Shown in pieces: positions 10,326-18,299 of a stretch of 45,195 nucleotides of DNA. How positions within the stretch are numbered: the stretch's first letter is position 1; each line of letters opens with the position of its first letter. Under the pieces are notes generated by a model. The model had not been told where the DNA came from. It ran no database searches and saw only the letters and a program-made list of their open reading frames with translations. Origin of the DNA: Flavobacteriales bacterium (lineage in GTDB: Bacteria > Bacteroidota > Bacteroidia > Flavobacteriales_F > PHOS-HE28); contig JAGPDT010000024.1 of NCBI GenBank assembly GCA_018057455.1, positions 1-45,195 of the forward strand, read 5' to 3'. The position numbers were made by a program, and so were the translations under genes.

Positions 10326-10333
10326 TAGCTTTA
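10326..10333 (+). promoter_or_regulatory. Possible -7 element (TAGCTTTA) before ftcD
   Basis: TAGCTTTA differs from TAnnTTTG only in the last base and ends 20 bp before the ftcD ATG. No clear TTG lies at the -33 distance. It may give ftcD its own promoter in addition to readthrough from hutI. Confidence 0.3.
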
Positions 10334-10353
10334 CCCCGCAAACACCAAGAAAA

Positions 10354-12042
10354 ATGCCCATCATCGAATGCGTTCCCAATATCAGTGAAGGCCGTGACCG
10401 CGCCAAGATCGACGCGATTGCCGCCGTGGTGGAGACCGTGGAAGGCGTGCGCCTGCTGGACGTGGACCCCGGCAAGGCCACCAACCGCACGGTGATCACC
10501 TTCTCGGGCGAACCCGGCCCCGTTTGCGAGGCCGCCTTCAGGCTGGTGAAAAAGGCCCAGGAGCTCATCGACATGAGCGCACACCACGGCGAACATCCGC
10601 GTTTCGGCGCCACCGACGTCTGCCCCTTGGTGCCCATCAGCGGCATCACCATGGAAGAACTGGTACCCTACGCCCACCAACTGGGCCAGCGCATCGGCAA
10701 CGAGCTGGGCATCCCCGTTTACGCCTATGAGGCCGCGGCCCGCGAAGCCAAGCGCCGCAACCTGGCCAACAACCGCGCCGGTGAATATGAAGGCCTGGAG
10801 AAGAAACTGCAGGACCCCGCCTGGAAGCCGGATTTCGGGCCCGCCGGGTGGAATGATGGCGTGCGCCGCAGCGGGGCCACCGCCGTGGGCGCCCGCAAGG
10901 TGCTCATCGCCTACAACATCAACCTGAACACCACCAGCATCCGCCGCGCCAATGCCATCGCCTTCGACCTGCGTGAAAGCGGCAGGGCCCAGCGTGAAGG
11001 TGGTACCCTCACCGGCAAGCTGGTCAAGGATGAACACGGGCAACCGGTGATGGTCCCCGGCAAGCTGAAGGCCGTGAAAGGCATCGGCTGGTTCATCGAG
11101 GAATACGGCATCGCCCAGGTATCGCTCAACCTGAACGACACCGACGTGACCCCGCTGCACGTGGCCTTCGACGAGGCCTGCAAGAGCGCCGCCGCCCGTG
11201 GCATCCGCGTTACCGGCAGCGAGCTGGTGGGCCTGGTGCCCAAGCAGGCCTTGCTGGATGCCGCCGACTTCTTCCTGCTCCGCCAGCAGCGCAGCCTGGG
11301 CATACCCGAGCGGGAGAAGATGCTGATCGCCGTGAAGTCCCTCGGCCTGGACGACCTCGCCCCCTTCGATCCGGCGAAGAAGGTCATCGAATACCAGCTT
11401 GAAGATGCCTCCACCAGCCCCTTGGTGCAGCTCAGCCTCACCCGGTTCACCGAGGAGACGGCACGTGAAACCCCGGCTCCGGGCGGTGGTTCCGTGGCCG
11501 CCATCGTGGGCGCCATGGGCACGGCCTTGGGCGCCATGGTGGCCAACCTCAGCGCCAACAAGCGCGGGTGGGACCACCGCTGGGAGGAGTTCAGCGGCTG
11601 GGCCGTAAAGGCCGAGACCTACCGCACCCGGTTGTTGCAACTGGTGGACGAGGATACGCGGGCCTATGAGCGCATCATGCAAGCCTTGCAGTTGCCCAAG
11701 CACACGCCTGAAGAGACCACTGCACGAAAGGCCGCCCTGCATGAAGCCACCAAAGGCGCCATCCTGGTTCCCTTGGAAACCCTGCGCGTATGCGTGGCCA
11801 GCATGGAAGTGGCCCAGGCCATGGCCCGCATCGGCATGCCCAGCAGCATCAGCGATGCCGGCGTGGGCGTGCTGTGCGCCCGCACCGGAGCGCTGGCCGC
11901 GTACCTCAATGTGCGCACCAACTTCAAGGGCTTCGACGACGCCGCGTTCCAACAGGCCGTGATGACCGAGGCGGAGGCCTTGAGGGCCCGGGCGGAAGTG
12001 ATCGAAACCGAAGTGATGGAGGCCACCTTGGCCAAACTTTGA
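10354..12042 (+). CDS. ftcD: Glutamate formimidoyltransferase / formimidoyltetrahydrofolate cyclodeaminase (bifunctional)
   Basis: 562 residues, close to the usual length of the bifunctional enzyme (about 540-560). The N-terminal half (1-325) is the formimidoyltransferase: MPIIECVPNISEGRD at the start, and MSAHHGEHPRFGATD (about 74-88) with the catalytic His. The C-terminal part (about 355-562) is the cyclodeaminase with PAPGGGSVAA (about 374-383). It moves the formimidoyl group of formimidoylglutamate, made by HutI, to tetrahydrofolate and then releases ammonia, giving 5,10-methenyl-THF. With hutI it defines the folate-linked route of histidine catabolism. It acts in the cytoplasm. Confidence 0.96.
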   Translation: MPIIECVPNISEGRDRAKIDAIAAVVETVEGVRLLDVDPGKATNRTVITFSGEPGPVCEAAFRLVKKAQELIDMSAHHGEHPRFGATDVCPLVPISGITMEELVPYAHQLGQRIGNELGIPVYAYEAAAREAKRRNLANNRAGEYEGLEKKLQDPAWKPDFGPAGWNDGVRRSGATAVGARKVLIAYNINLNTTSIRRANAIAFDLRESGRAQREGGTLTGKLVKDEHGQPVMVPGKLKAVKGIGWFIEEYGIAQVSLNLNDTDVTPLHVAFDEACKSAAARGIRVTGSELVGLVPKQALLDAADFFLLRQQRSLGIPEREKMLIAVKSLGLDDLAPFDPAKKVIEYQLEDASTSPLVQLSLTRFTEETARETPAPGGGSVAAIVGAMGTALGAMVANLSANKRGWDHRWEEFSGWAVKAETYRTRLLQLVDEDTRAYERIMQALQLPKHTPEETTARKAALHEATKGAILVPLETLRVCVASMEVAQAMARIGMPSSISDAGVGVLCARTGALAAYLNVRTNFKGFDDAAFQQAVMTEAEALRARAEVIETEVMEATLAKL

Positions 12043-12124
12043 GCGATCCCGTACAAGCAGGCATGGACGGGACCTCCCGGCCTGCCTATCTTGTACGCAT
12101 GTGGTCAACAAGCCCCCATCTGCC

Positions 12125-14512
12125 ATGACCCGCAAGGTGCTCCTGCGCCAGGTCACGGGCCGGGTGCTGTACTTCTTCCCTTTCCAGTTGGTGGTGCTCC
12201 ACCTGAAGAAGAACCACGTGATGCTCTTCCTGTGGCTGTTGTTGTTCGGCTACATCACCGGCTCGGTGGGCCGCAAGTACGGCATCCCGTCCATCCTGCT
12301 GTACCCGGAGTACTTCGGCCAGGCCAACATCCTGTCCTTCCTGATGCTGGGCTTCTCGCTGGGCGGGTTCATCACGGCGTTCAACCTGTTCACCTACATC
12401 TTCCATGCCTACCGCTTTCCGTTCGTGGCCACCTGGGCCCGTCCCTTCCTGAAGTTCAACATCAACAACGCCATCATCCCGGTGGCCTTTGTGTTCACCT
12501 ACCTGTGGCGTTCGGCCAAGTTGCAGATGGACAAGGAACTGATCCCGCCGGGGGACACCACCCTGCATCTGCTGGGGTTCCTCCTGGGCATCGGCTTGTT
12601 CCTGCTGATCGCCCTGCTGTACTTCACCCGTACCAACATCGACATCGTGAAGGTGGCGGGCACCGATGCGGATGCATTCCGGCCCGAACCCCTGCTGGAG
12701 GACATCATCCCGGCCGCACCACCGCGTTCGGAGGGCTACCGGAACAACCAGCAACGCAAGGCCACCCGTTGGCTCCGCCGCCAACAGACCACCCGGAAGT
12801 GGCGCGTGGACACGTACCTCACCTGGCCCCCGCAGATCATGCTCACGCGGGGCATCAAACACTACGACCCCGAGCTGCTGCGTGCCGTGCTGTGGCAGAA
12901 CCACGTCAACGGCAGCATTTTCCAAGTGGCCGTGGCCGTGTCTTTCATCGCCTTGGGCATCTTCAGCAACACGGCCTTCTTCGCCATTCCCGCAGGCAGC
13001 AGCATCATCCTGCTCTTCTCCATCCTGCTCATGCTGTTCAGCGCCGCCAGCAGTTGGCTGAAGGGTTGGATGATCACCTTGCTGCTGGCCGGTACCGTGC
13101 TGCTCAACATGCTCAGCCACGGCACGCAGGATTTCCTGTACGACACCCAGGCCTACGGACTGGACTACAGGGCCCCGCCGGCCGTCTACAACAGGGAGGT
13201 CATCCACGAGGCCGCCACGGACACCGCCGCCGCACGGCGTGATGCCATGGCGCAGGAAGCCGTGCTGCAGCAATGGCTGCGGCACAACCAAGCACTGCCG
13301 CATGGCGACGAAAAGCCGCCCTTGGTGATCATCAACACCAGCGGCGGGGGCTCCCGGGCCATGCTATGGACCTTCCGCTGCCTGCAGGTGGCAGACAGCC
13401 TGTTGGGCGGCCAGCTCATGGAACGCACCGCCCTGCTCACCGGCAGCAGCGGCGGCCTGATCGGCGCCACCTACTACCGGCAACTCGCATGGGGCGCCAA
13501 GAACGGCGGGGCCATGGACCCGGGCGATCCGCACCACCTGGACCGCATGGCCGCCGACATCCTCAACCCGGTGATGTTCAGCTTGGTCACCAACGACATG
13601 TTCATCCGCTACCGCAAGGTGCATGATGGAGACCGGAGCTACACCATGGACCGCGGTTACACCTTCGAATCCCGGTTGAACGGACTGACGGACGGCCTGC
13701 TCAACATCAGGCTCAAGGACATGGCCGAAGCCGAGCGCCGGGCCGAAACGCCCCTGCTGGTGATCACCCCTACCATCCTCAACGATGGCCGGCGGCTGTT
13801 GATCAGTGCTCAACCGGTCGCCTATCTCTCCAATATCCGGCCGCAAGGGCCCGTGCATGCCACCGTGGAACCGGAAAGCATCGAATTCCAGGCCCTGTTC
13901 AAGGACCAGGATGCGGCGAACCTGAAACTCTCCAGCGCCCTGCGCATGAGCGCCACGTTCCCGTACATCACCCCGGTGGTCACCCTGCCCAGCGAACCGA
14001 AGATGCGCGTGATGGACGCGGGCGTGCGCGACAACTACGGATACCGCACCACCCTGGCCTACCTGCACACCTACCGCCACTGGCTGGCCGAGCACGTGGG
14101 GCGGGTGGTGATCATCCAGATGCGGGACAAGCAGCAGCAGCTGAAGGTCCGCTCCGTGGGCCAGTCCTTGCTGGGCCGCCTGTTCCAACCCGTTGGCAGC
14201 GTGTACGGCAACTTCATCCGGGCACAGGACCAGGATTTCGACTTCGCCTTGAAGGCGGCCGATGCGTGGATGCCGGTGCCCTTGGACGTGATCAATCTCC
14301 AATTGTGGTTGGACAAGGACGCGCAGGTGAGCCTGAGCTGGCACCTCACCGCGCTGGAAAAACGCTTGGTGCTGTCCATGATCAACACACCTTCCAACCA
14401 GCGGAGCCTGGGCCAGCTACGGCAACTGGTCTTGGGCGAGACCGCGCTCAGCTCAACACAGGGGCATGGTACGCCAGCAGCCCCGGCAGCGGGTCCCTTA
14501 CCGCGGCCGTGA
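12125..14512 (+). CDS. Membrane-anchored patatin-like phospholipase
   Basis: 795 residues from ATG 12125; an in-frame GTG at 12101 is possible. Residues about 20-350 contain seven or eight hydrophobic helices in two groups (about 30-170 and 265-340) separated by a soluble stretch. Residues about 400-700 form a patatin domain: NTSGGGSRAM (about 404-413, oxyanion hole), LLTGSSGGLIG (about 436-446, GxSxG nucleophile) and MDAGVRDNYG (about 628-637, catalytic Asp of the dyad). Patatins are Ser-Asp lipid acyl hydrolases. Here the enzyme is tied to the inner membrane and probably acts on phospholipids from the cytoplasmic side; the substrate is not known. The tail overlaps the convergent sugar-kinase gene by 65 bp. 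Confidence 0.88.
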   Translation: MTRKVLLRQVTGRVLYFFPFQLVVLHLKKNHVMLFLWLLLFGYITGSVGRKYGIPSILLYPEYFGQANILSFLMLGFSLGGFITAFNLFTYIFHAYRFPFVATWARPFLKFNINNAIIPVAFVFTYLWRSAKLQMDKELIPPGDTTLHLLGFLLGIGLFLLIALLYFTRTNIDIVKVAGTDADAFRPEPLLEDIIPAAPPRSEGYRNNQQRKATRWLRRQQTTRKWRVDTYLTWPPQIMLTRGIKHYDPELLRAVLWQNHVNGSIFQVAVAVSFIALGIFSNTAFFAIPAGSSIILLFSILLMLFSAASSWLKGWMITLLLAGTVLLNMLSHGTQDFLYDTQAYGLDYRAPPAVYNREVIHEAATDTAAARRDAMAQEAVLQQWLRHNQALPHGDEKPPLVIINTSGGGSRAMLWTFRCLQVADSLLGGQLMERTALLTGSSGGLIGATYYRQLAWGAKNGGAMDPGDPHHLDRMAADILNPVMFSLVTNDMFIRYRKVHDGDRSYTMDRGYTFESRLNGLTDGLLNIRLKDMAEAERRAETPLLVITPTILNDGRRLLISAQPVAYLSNIRPQGPVHATVEPESIEFQALFKDQDAANLKLSSALRMSATFPYITPVVTLPSEPKMRVMDAGVRDNYGYRTTLAYLHTYRHWLAEHVGRVVIIQMRDKQQQLKVRSVGQSLLGRLFQPVGSVYGNFIRAQDQDFDFALKAADAWMPVPLDVINLQLWLDKDAQVSLSWHLTALEKRLVLSMINTPSNQRSLGQLRQLVLGETALSSTQGHGTPAAPAAGPLPRP

Positions 14513-15293
14513 GCTGCATGCCAAACTGCGCCAGGGTTGTTTCCAGGATGGACCGGAAACCGGTGGCTACAGAGCCGATGGCACGCACTTCATGGCGTTC
14601 ATCCAACGCATGGTAACGCCCGAGCACCTGGGCCAGCGCGACAAACCGGGCCGACAACAGGTCATGCACATAGTTGTGCTGCACATGGCCGGCGAGCGCC
14701 CCCGCGAAAGAAGCCACATAGGCTTGGGCGGCCGGTGACCGGTACACGGCCTCCAACACCTCCGACAAGATGGGGCCATTGGGAAACAGGCTTGATCCTA
14801 TCTCAGGAGGAATAACCCCATGGAGCGCATCGCGCAGTAGGTGCTTGCCGATGTCCGCACCGCTGCCCTCATCGCCAAGAACATAGCCCAGCGAAGGCAT
14901 GGGCGTGCGCAGATGTGCGCCGTCGAAAAAGCCCGCGTTCATGCCCGTACCCAGGATTAGCACAAGCCCTGGCGCACGGCCGTACAGGCTGCGCGCGGCC
15001 CCCAGCAGGTCGGTACCCACTTCTATGCGGGCCAGGGGCCACACGGCGGCCAAGGCCTCGTGCATGCGCGCGGCACGCACAGGGTGCCCGCATCCGGCGC
15101 CATAGGCCACCACGTCCAAGTGACCTGCTCCCGCACCCAGGTCCATGGTCCGCAGCGTTTCCTGCATTGCGCCGGGGTCGCCGCTGGAAGGATTGAACCC
15201 GGGAAAAGGCCCCGGCAAAGCATGGGCAACGCCTTGGCCGATCACCGCCCAGCGCGAACTGCTCCCCCCGATATCCGCGATCAGCAACGCCAT
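14448..15293 (-). CDS. BadF/BadG/BcrA-type ATPase, N-acetylglucosamine kinase-like
   Basis: 281 residues of the ASKHA fold. DIGGSSSRWAV (about 7-17) is the phosphate-1 loop, LILGTGMNAG (about 111-120) the phosphate-2 loop, and GYVLGDEGSGADIG (about 134-147) is typical of the N-acetylglucosamine kinase group within BadF/BadG ATPases. It probably phosphorylates an amino sugar such as N-acetylglucosamine in the cytoplasm, which would suit recycling of cell-wall sugars released by the GH3 enzyme at 4149-7145. Sugar specificity is inferred, not shown. Its start is 36 bp after the stop of the LuxR-type regulator; its 3' end overlaps the patatin gene by 65 bp. Confidence 0.85.
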   Translation of the reverse strand: MALLIADIGGSSSRWAVIGQGVAHALPGPFPGFNPSSGDPGAMQETLRTMDLGAGAGHLDVVAYGAGCGHPVRAARMHEALAAVWPLARIEVGTDLLGAARSLYGRAPGLVLILGTGMNAGFFDGAHLRTPMPSLGYVLGDEGSGADIGKHLLRDALHGVIPPEIGSSLFPNGPILSEVLEAVYRSPAAQAYVASFAGALAGHVQHNYVHDLLSARFVALAQVLGRYHALDERHEVRAIGSVATGFRSILETTLAQFGMQLTAAVRDPLPGLLAYHAPVLS

Positions 15294-15329
15294 GGTGCCG
15301 CAAGATGGCGAACGCGGAGCACCCTTTGC

Positions 15330-16004
15330 TCAGGCGTTGAAAAGGAATTTGTCCGGGCTCACCAGGCCGTATTTCACGGCATAGAGCACCAAGGCGGCCG
15401 TGCTGTTCACGCCCAGCTTCTGCATGATGTTCTTGCGGTGCGTGGTCACCGTGTGGGCGCTGAGGCACAACCGGTCGGCGATGCGGGTGTAGGAAAAGCC
15501 TTCGGCGATCAGGGCGATGACCTGCGACTCCCGCTCACTGAGGGTCACGGGGTTGCAATCCAGCGCGGGCCGGAACAGCTTGTCGGGCTGTAATGAAGCC
15601 GCTTCAATGGCCCGCAGGATCTTGCCGCAGAAGAACTTCTGGCCATCGCCCGTGTACAGCACGGAATCGATGATCTCATCGCGCTTGCAGTCCTTTTTGA
15701 TGTAGCTGGAAACCCCGGCCCGCAATGCGCTCATCAAGGCCATTTGGGAAGGGTCCGGCGTGATGGCCACGAACCGGGTACGTGGAAACTTGCGCAAGGC
15801 GTCCCGTACCGCATCGGCACCGAATCCCTCGGCGGTATGGTCGATCAGCACCACGTCCGGCTGGAGCCCTTCGATCTTCGCCTGCATTTCAACGGCATCG
15901 TATGCCTCCCCCACCAGGTGGATGCGTGGCACCGGTTCCAGTATGCAGCGCAGGCCCACGCGGGCGAGCTCGCTCCGGTCGGCCAGCAAGGTCTTGATCC
16001 GCAT
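15330..16004 (-). CDS. LuxR/NarL-type response regulator
   Basis: 224 residues. Residues 1-120 form a receiver domain: Asp in LLADRSE (about 9; the usual second acidic residue is replaced by Arg), phosphoacceptor Asp in VVLIDHTAEG (about 55), Thr in VAITPDP (about 82) and Lys in SYIKKD (about 103). Residues about 155-215 form a LuxR-type helix-turn-helix (LSERESQVIALIAEG, then TVTTHRKNIMQKLGV). It binds DNA and regulates transcription, probably after phosphorylation by a histidine kinase not in this window. A 17-bp near-palindrome lies just upstream. The next gene in the same direction is the BadF-type kinase. Confidence 0.93.
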   Translation of the reverse strand: MRIKTLLADRSELARVGLRCILEPVPRIHLVGEAYDAVEMQAKIEGLQPDVVLIDHTAEGFGADAVRDALRKFPRTRFVAITPDPSQMALMSALRAGVSSYIKKDCKRDEIIDSVLYTGDGQKFFCGKILRAIEAASLQPDKLFRPALDCNPVTLSERESQVIALIAEGFSYTRIADRLCLSAHTVTTHRKNIMQKLGVNSTAALVLYAVKYGLVSPDKFLFNA

Positions 16005-16009
16005 CCTTG

Positions 16010-16026
16010 TTTAGAATGATCCTAAA
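16010..16026 (-). promoter_or_regulatory. Near-perfect palindrome upstream of the LuxR-type regulator
   Basis: The sequence TTTAGAATGATCCTAAA has seven of eight arm positions paired around a central base. It ends 5 bp before the regulator's ATG. It could be an operator, possibly for autoregulation; this is inference from symmetry and position only. Confidence 0.3.
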
Positions 16027-16071
16027 GTCGCCGCGAATGTACGGCACGCCCGCGGATCCCACGCGGCTTCA

Positions 16072-16995
16072 TCAGGGCACCAACGGCACACCGATCTGGA
16101 ACGTGCGCCCTTCCTCCGCCGGCAGCGTGTTGGGGAAGATGGCCACGGCTTCGGCCACCAGCAGGCCCACGTCCTTGTAGCGCGAACTGAAATGGCCCAG
16201 CAACAGCTGCCCCGCTCCGGCTTCCTTGGCCATGGTGGCGGCCTGGCCTGCCGTGCTGTGCATGGTTTCCTTGGCACGTGCGGCCAACGCGGCCGCGAAG
16301 GTGGCTTCGTGGTACAGCAGGTCCACGCCGCGCAAGAAGGGCACCAGCTCGGGGGCAAGGGCCGTATCGGAACAGTAGGCATAACTGCGCACCGGTGGCG
16401 GGGGGCCGGTGAGCTGCACGTTGGGGACCACTTCACCGGTGGGCAGCAGGAGGTCTTCCCCGCGTTTCACGGACCGGCGGGCGTAGTGGGGGATCCGGCC
16501 TACCTGCTCCTTGAGCAGCCGCCGTGGGTGCGGGGCCTCGCGGAACAAAAAGCCGGTGCATTCGATCCGGTGGCGCAGGGCCAACGCGGTGACCGTGACT
16601 TGCCCGTCCTCCAACACCATGGCCCCGCTTTGGTGCGGCACGGCGTGGATGTGGAGCGGGAACCGCAGGTAGGTGCGCGACACGCGCAGTTGCAGCTCGA
16701 TCACTTCCCTGAGCTCGGCCGGGCCGTGCACATGCAGCTCCTTCAGGCGGCCTTGCAGGTGCATGCTGCTGATCAAGCCCATGAGGCCCAAATAATGGTC
16801 GCCGTGGAGGTGGCTGATGAAGACCCGTTCGATGCGGCCCATGTTCACTTGGGCCATGCGCAGGCGCTCTTGGGTGCCCTCCCCGCAATCCACCAGGAAC
16901 AGGCGCTCATGGATATTGAGCAACTGGGCCGTGGGATATCGCCCGCGCGCCGGCAAGGCTGCACCGGTACCCAAGGTGGTCACCTCAAACCGCAT
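16072..16995 (-). CDS. rnz: Ribonuclease Z
   Basis: 307 residues, the usual length of the short RNase Z. The metallo-beta-lactamase motif is SHLHGDH (about 64-70), with further ligands in LLYHEATF, MHSTAGQAA and LLGHFSSRY (about 245-290). It cleaves pre-tRNA 3' trailers, mainly those lacking encoded CCA, in the cytoplasm using zinc. The start is MRFEVTTLGTG at 16995. The frame is open to 17025, but that extension would be encoded by the terminator hairpin at 17007-17032 and is not part of the family. The upstream T9SS gene lies in the same direction with the terminator between. Confidence 0.95.
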   Translation of the reverse strand: MRFEVTTLGTGAALPARGRYPTAQLLNIHERLFLVDCGEGTQERLRMAQVNMGRIERVFISHLHGDHYLGLMGLISSMHLQGRLKELHVHGPAELREVIELQLRVSRTYLRFPLHIHAVPHQSGAMVLEDGQVTVTALALRHRIECTGFLFREAPHPRRLLKEQVGRIPHYARRSVKRGEDLLLPTGEVVPNVQLTGPPPPVRSYAYCSDTALAPELVPFLRGVDLLYHEATFAAALAARAKETMHSTAGQAATMAKEAGAGQLLLGHFSSRYKDVGLLVAEAVAIFPNTLPAEEGRTFQIGVPLVP

Positions 16996-17006
16996 GGGCC
17001 GGGAAA

Positions 17007-17032
17007 CGAAAAGCCCCCGCAACATCGGGGGC
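17007..17032 (-). terminator. Intrinsic terminator between the T9SS gene and rnz
   Basis: On the minus strand a 7-bp all-GC stem (GCCCCCG / CGGGGGC, plus-strand arms 17013-17019 and 17026-17032) with a 6-nt loop is followed by TTTTCGTTT. It lies 25 bp after the stop of the 17058 gene and 11 bp before the rnz start. Confidence 0.8.
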
Positions 17033-17057
17033 CGTGCGTAAAGGAAGAAGGATCATT

Positions 17058-17813
17058 TCAACGGTTCACCATCATGCGGCCCGTCCATGTGGTACCGGCG
17101 GCTTCAAGCCGGTAGATGTAGATGCCGCTTTCCAGCCCTTCCCGGCCGAAGGGAAGGCGGTTCAGCCCGGCCTTGCCTTGCAGGCTCTTGTTCCAAAGTT
17201 CTTCGCCCACCAGGTTGAAGACCTTCACCTTGACCGGCGCGGCCTTGGACAGATTGAACTCGATGGTGGTGCGGTCGGCGAAGGGGTTGGGCACGTTCAG
17301 CACCTTGCCCAAGCGCACGATGGCAAGGTCATCCACGCCGGCCAGGTTGCCAATGGTGATGGAATACCCGGTATAGGCCAAGGGAATGGCCTGGGTGATG
17401 CCGAAGATCTGCACATAGCCCACCACCTCGATGGACATGGTGTAGGTGCCCGTTTGGGTGGGCGTTCCTTCCAACAGGCCGCAGCCCACCACGCCGGTGA
17501 GGTACGTGCATGCCGCGCTGGTCTGTGAGTTGCAGAGGATATCGATGCCCGGCGGAAGGCCGGTGATCTGCGTCAGGGCCACCGAATCAATGGCGAAGCC
17601 GTTGTACAGCGGATCGATCAGCCCCGCATCGGAGGGGATCAGGAGCTGGAGGGTATCGGAATAGAACACCCCCAGGTTTCCGTCGATGAAATTCTCCGTG
17701 GTGTCCGGCCATACGCCATACACGCTGTCCGCATAGAGCGGGTTGGGCACGCACTGTGAAAAACCGCTGATGCCGACCGCCACGGAAGCGGCGAAGAGTA
17801 GGGTTCTGATCAT
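17058..17813 (-). CDS. Secreted protein with canonical T9SS type A sorting domain
   Basis: 251 residues. A signal peptide (MIRTLLFAASVAVGISGFSQ) is cleaved near residue 20. The middle (about 25-160) is a putative Ig-like, beta-rich region with Cys residues (about 119, 125 and 134). Residues about 175-251 form a canonical type A sorting domain: NVPNPFADRTTIEFNL, then VKVFNLVGEEL, GIYIYRL and a final TGRMMVNR. Export by the T9SS is therefore inferred; the function of the mature part is unknown. The gene starts 2 bp after the STAS gene's stop, so both are on one transcript, and it is followed by an intrinsic terminator. Confidence 0.9.
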   Translation of the reverse strand: MIRTLLFAASVAVGISGFSQCVPNPLYADSVYGVWPDTTENFIDGNLGVFYSDTLQLLIPSDAGLIDPLYNGFAIDSVALTQITGLPPGIDILCNSQTSAACTYLTGVVGCGLLEGTPTQTGTYTMSIEVVGYVQIFGITQAIPLAYTGYSITIGNLAGVDDLAIVRLGKVLNVPNPFADRTTIEFNLSKAAPVKVKVFNLVGEELWNKSLQGKAGLNRLPFGREGLESGIYIYRLEAAGTTWTGRMMVNR

Positions 17814-17815
17814 GC

Positions 17816-18190
17816 TTAGGGCTCCTTGTTCACATCCTTCTCGATCTCCTCCATGTACAGCAGGTCCACGGCTTCGTTCACCGTGGGGGTGATGGAGAGC
17901 ACGCTTTCCAGCTGGCTGATCTGGATGAGCTTCATCACGGATTCCTGCAGGGCGCAGATCACCAGGCTGCCATTGACGCCCTTGCACAGGCGGTTGGCCA
18001 CCAGCAAGGCACTGAGCCCGGAACTGTCGCAGTAGCGCGTGCGGCCCAGGTCAATGATCACGTTGCGCACGTTGGTCTTGTTCAGGTACACCAGCTCGCT
18101 TTTCAGCTCCGGGGCGCAGGTGGTGTCCAATTTGTCCACGTTCGCCACCACGAGGGCGTATTTGTCCTTGTTGGTAATGGTGAAGTTCAT
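17816..18190 (-). CDS. STAS-domain protein (anti-sigma factor antagonist-like)
   Basis: 124 residues forming a single STAS domain of SpoIIAA/RsbV type. RYCDSSGLSALL (about 53-64) holds the Ser phosphorylated by anti-sigma kinases in characterised members, so it may work by partner switching. ATG 18190 (MNFTITNKDKYAL) is preferred to an in-frame start at 18208 because the family starts at this strand; a -7 element lies 28 bp upstream. No RsbW/SpoIIAB-type kinase or matching sigma factor is in the window, but a SpoIIE-type phosphatase, the enzyme class that dephosphorylates such proteins, is at 22191-23660. Cotranscribed with the T9SS gene downstream. Confidence 0.9.
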   Translation of the reverse strand: MNFTITNKDKYALVVANVDKLDTTCAPELKSELVYLNKTNVRNVIIDLGRTRYCDSSGLSALLVANRLCKGVNGSLVICALQESVMKLIQISQLESVLSITPTVNEAVDLLYMEEIEKDVNKEP

Positions 18191-18218
18191 GTGCTTTGCT
18201 TTTCTCAAGCGCTGCCGT

Positions 18219-18226
18219 CAAAGATA
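18219..18226 (-). promoter_or_regulatory. TATCTTTG -7 element for the STAS gene
   Basis: On the minus strand TATCTTTG matches TAnnTTTG exactly and ends 28 bp before ATG 18190. No clear TTG lies in the -33 window. It would drive the STAS-T9SS gene pair. Confidence 0.5.
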
Positions 18227-18299
18227 ATCAGATGGATGGTTTGCCGTGGTGGCTTGAAAGGATTTATCCGCCAAGCCCGGCTTATGGATCGCCGATGGA

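Noticed and set aside
10093-12156. Minus-strand open frame of 687 codons
   Set aside because: It lies opposite ftcD and part of the CPBP gene, both with clear catalytic motifs; its translation is Gly/His/Ala-rich without domain patterns.
12086-13303. Minus-strand 405-codon frame and plus-strand 383-codon frame in the patatin gene
   Set aside because: Both are shadows of the membrane-region codons of the patatin gene; compositions are biased and no family is recognisable.
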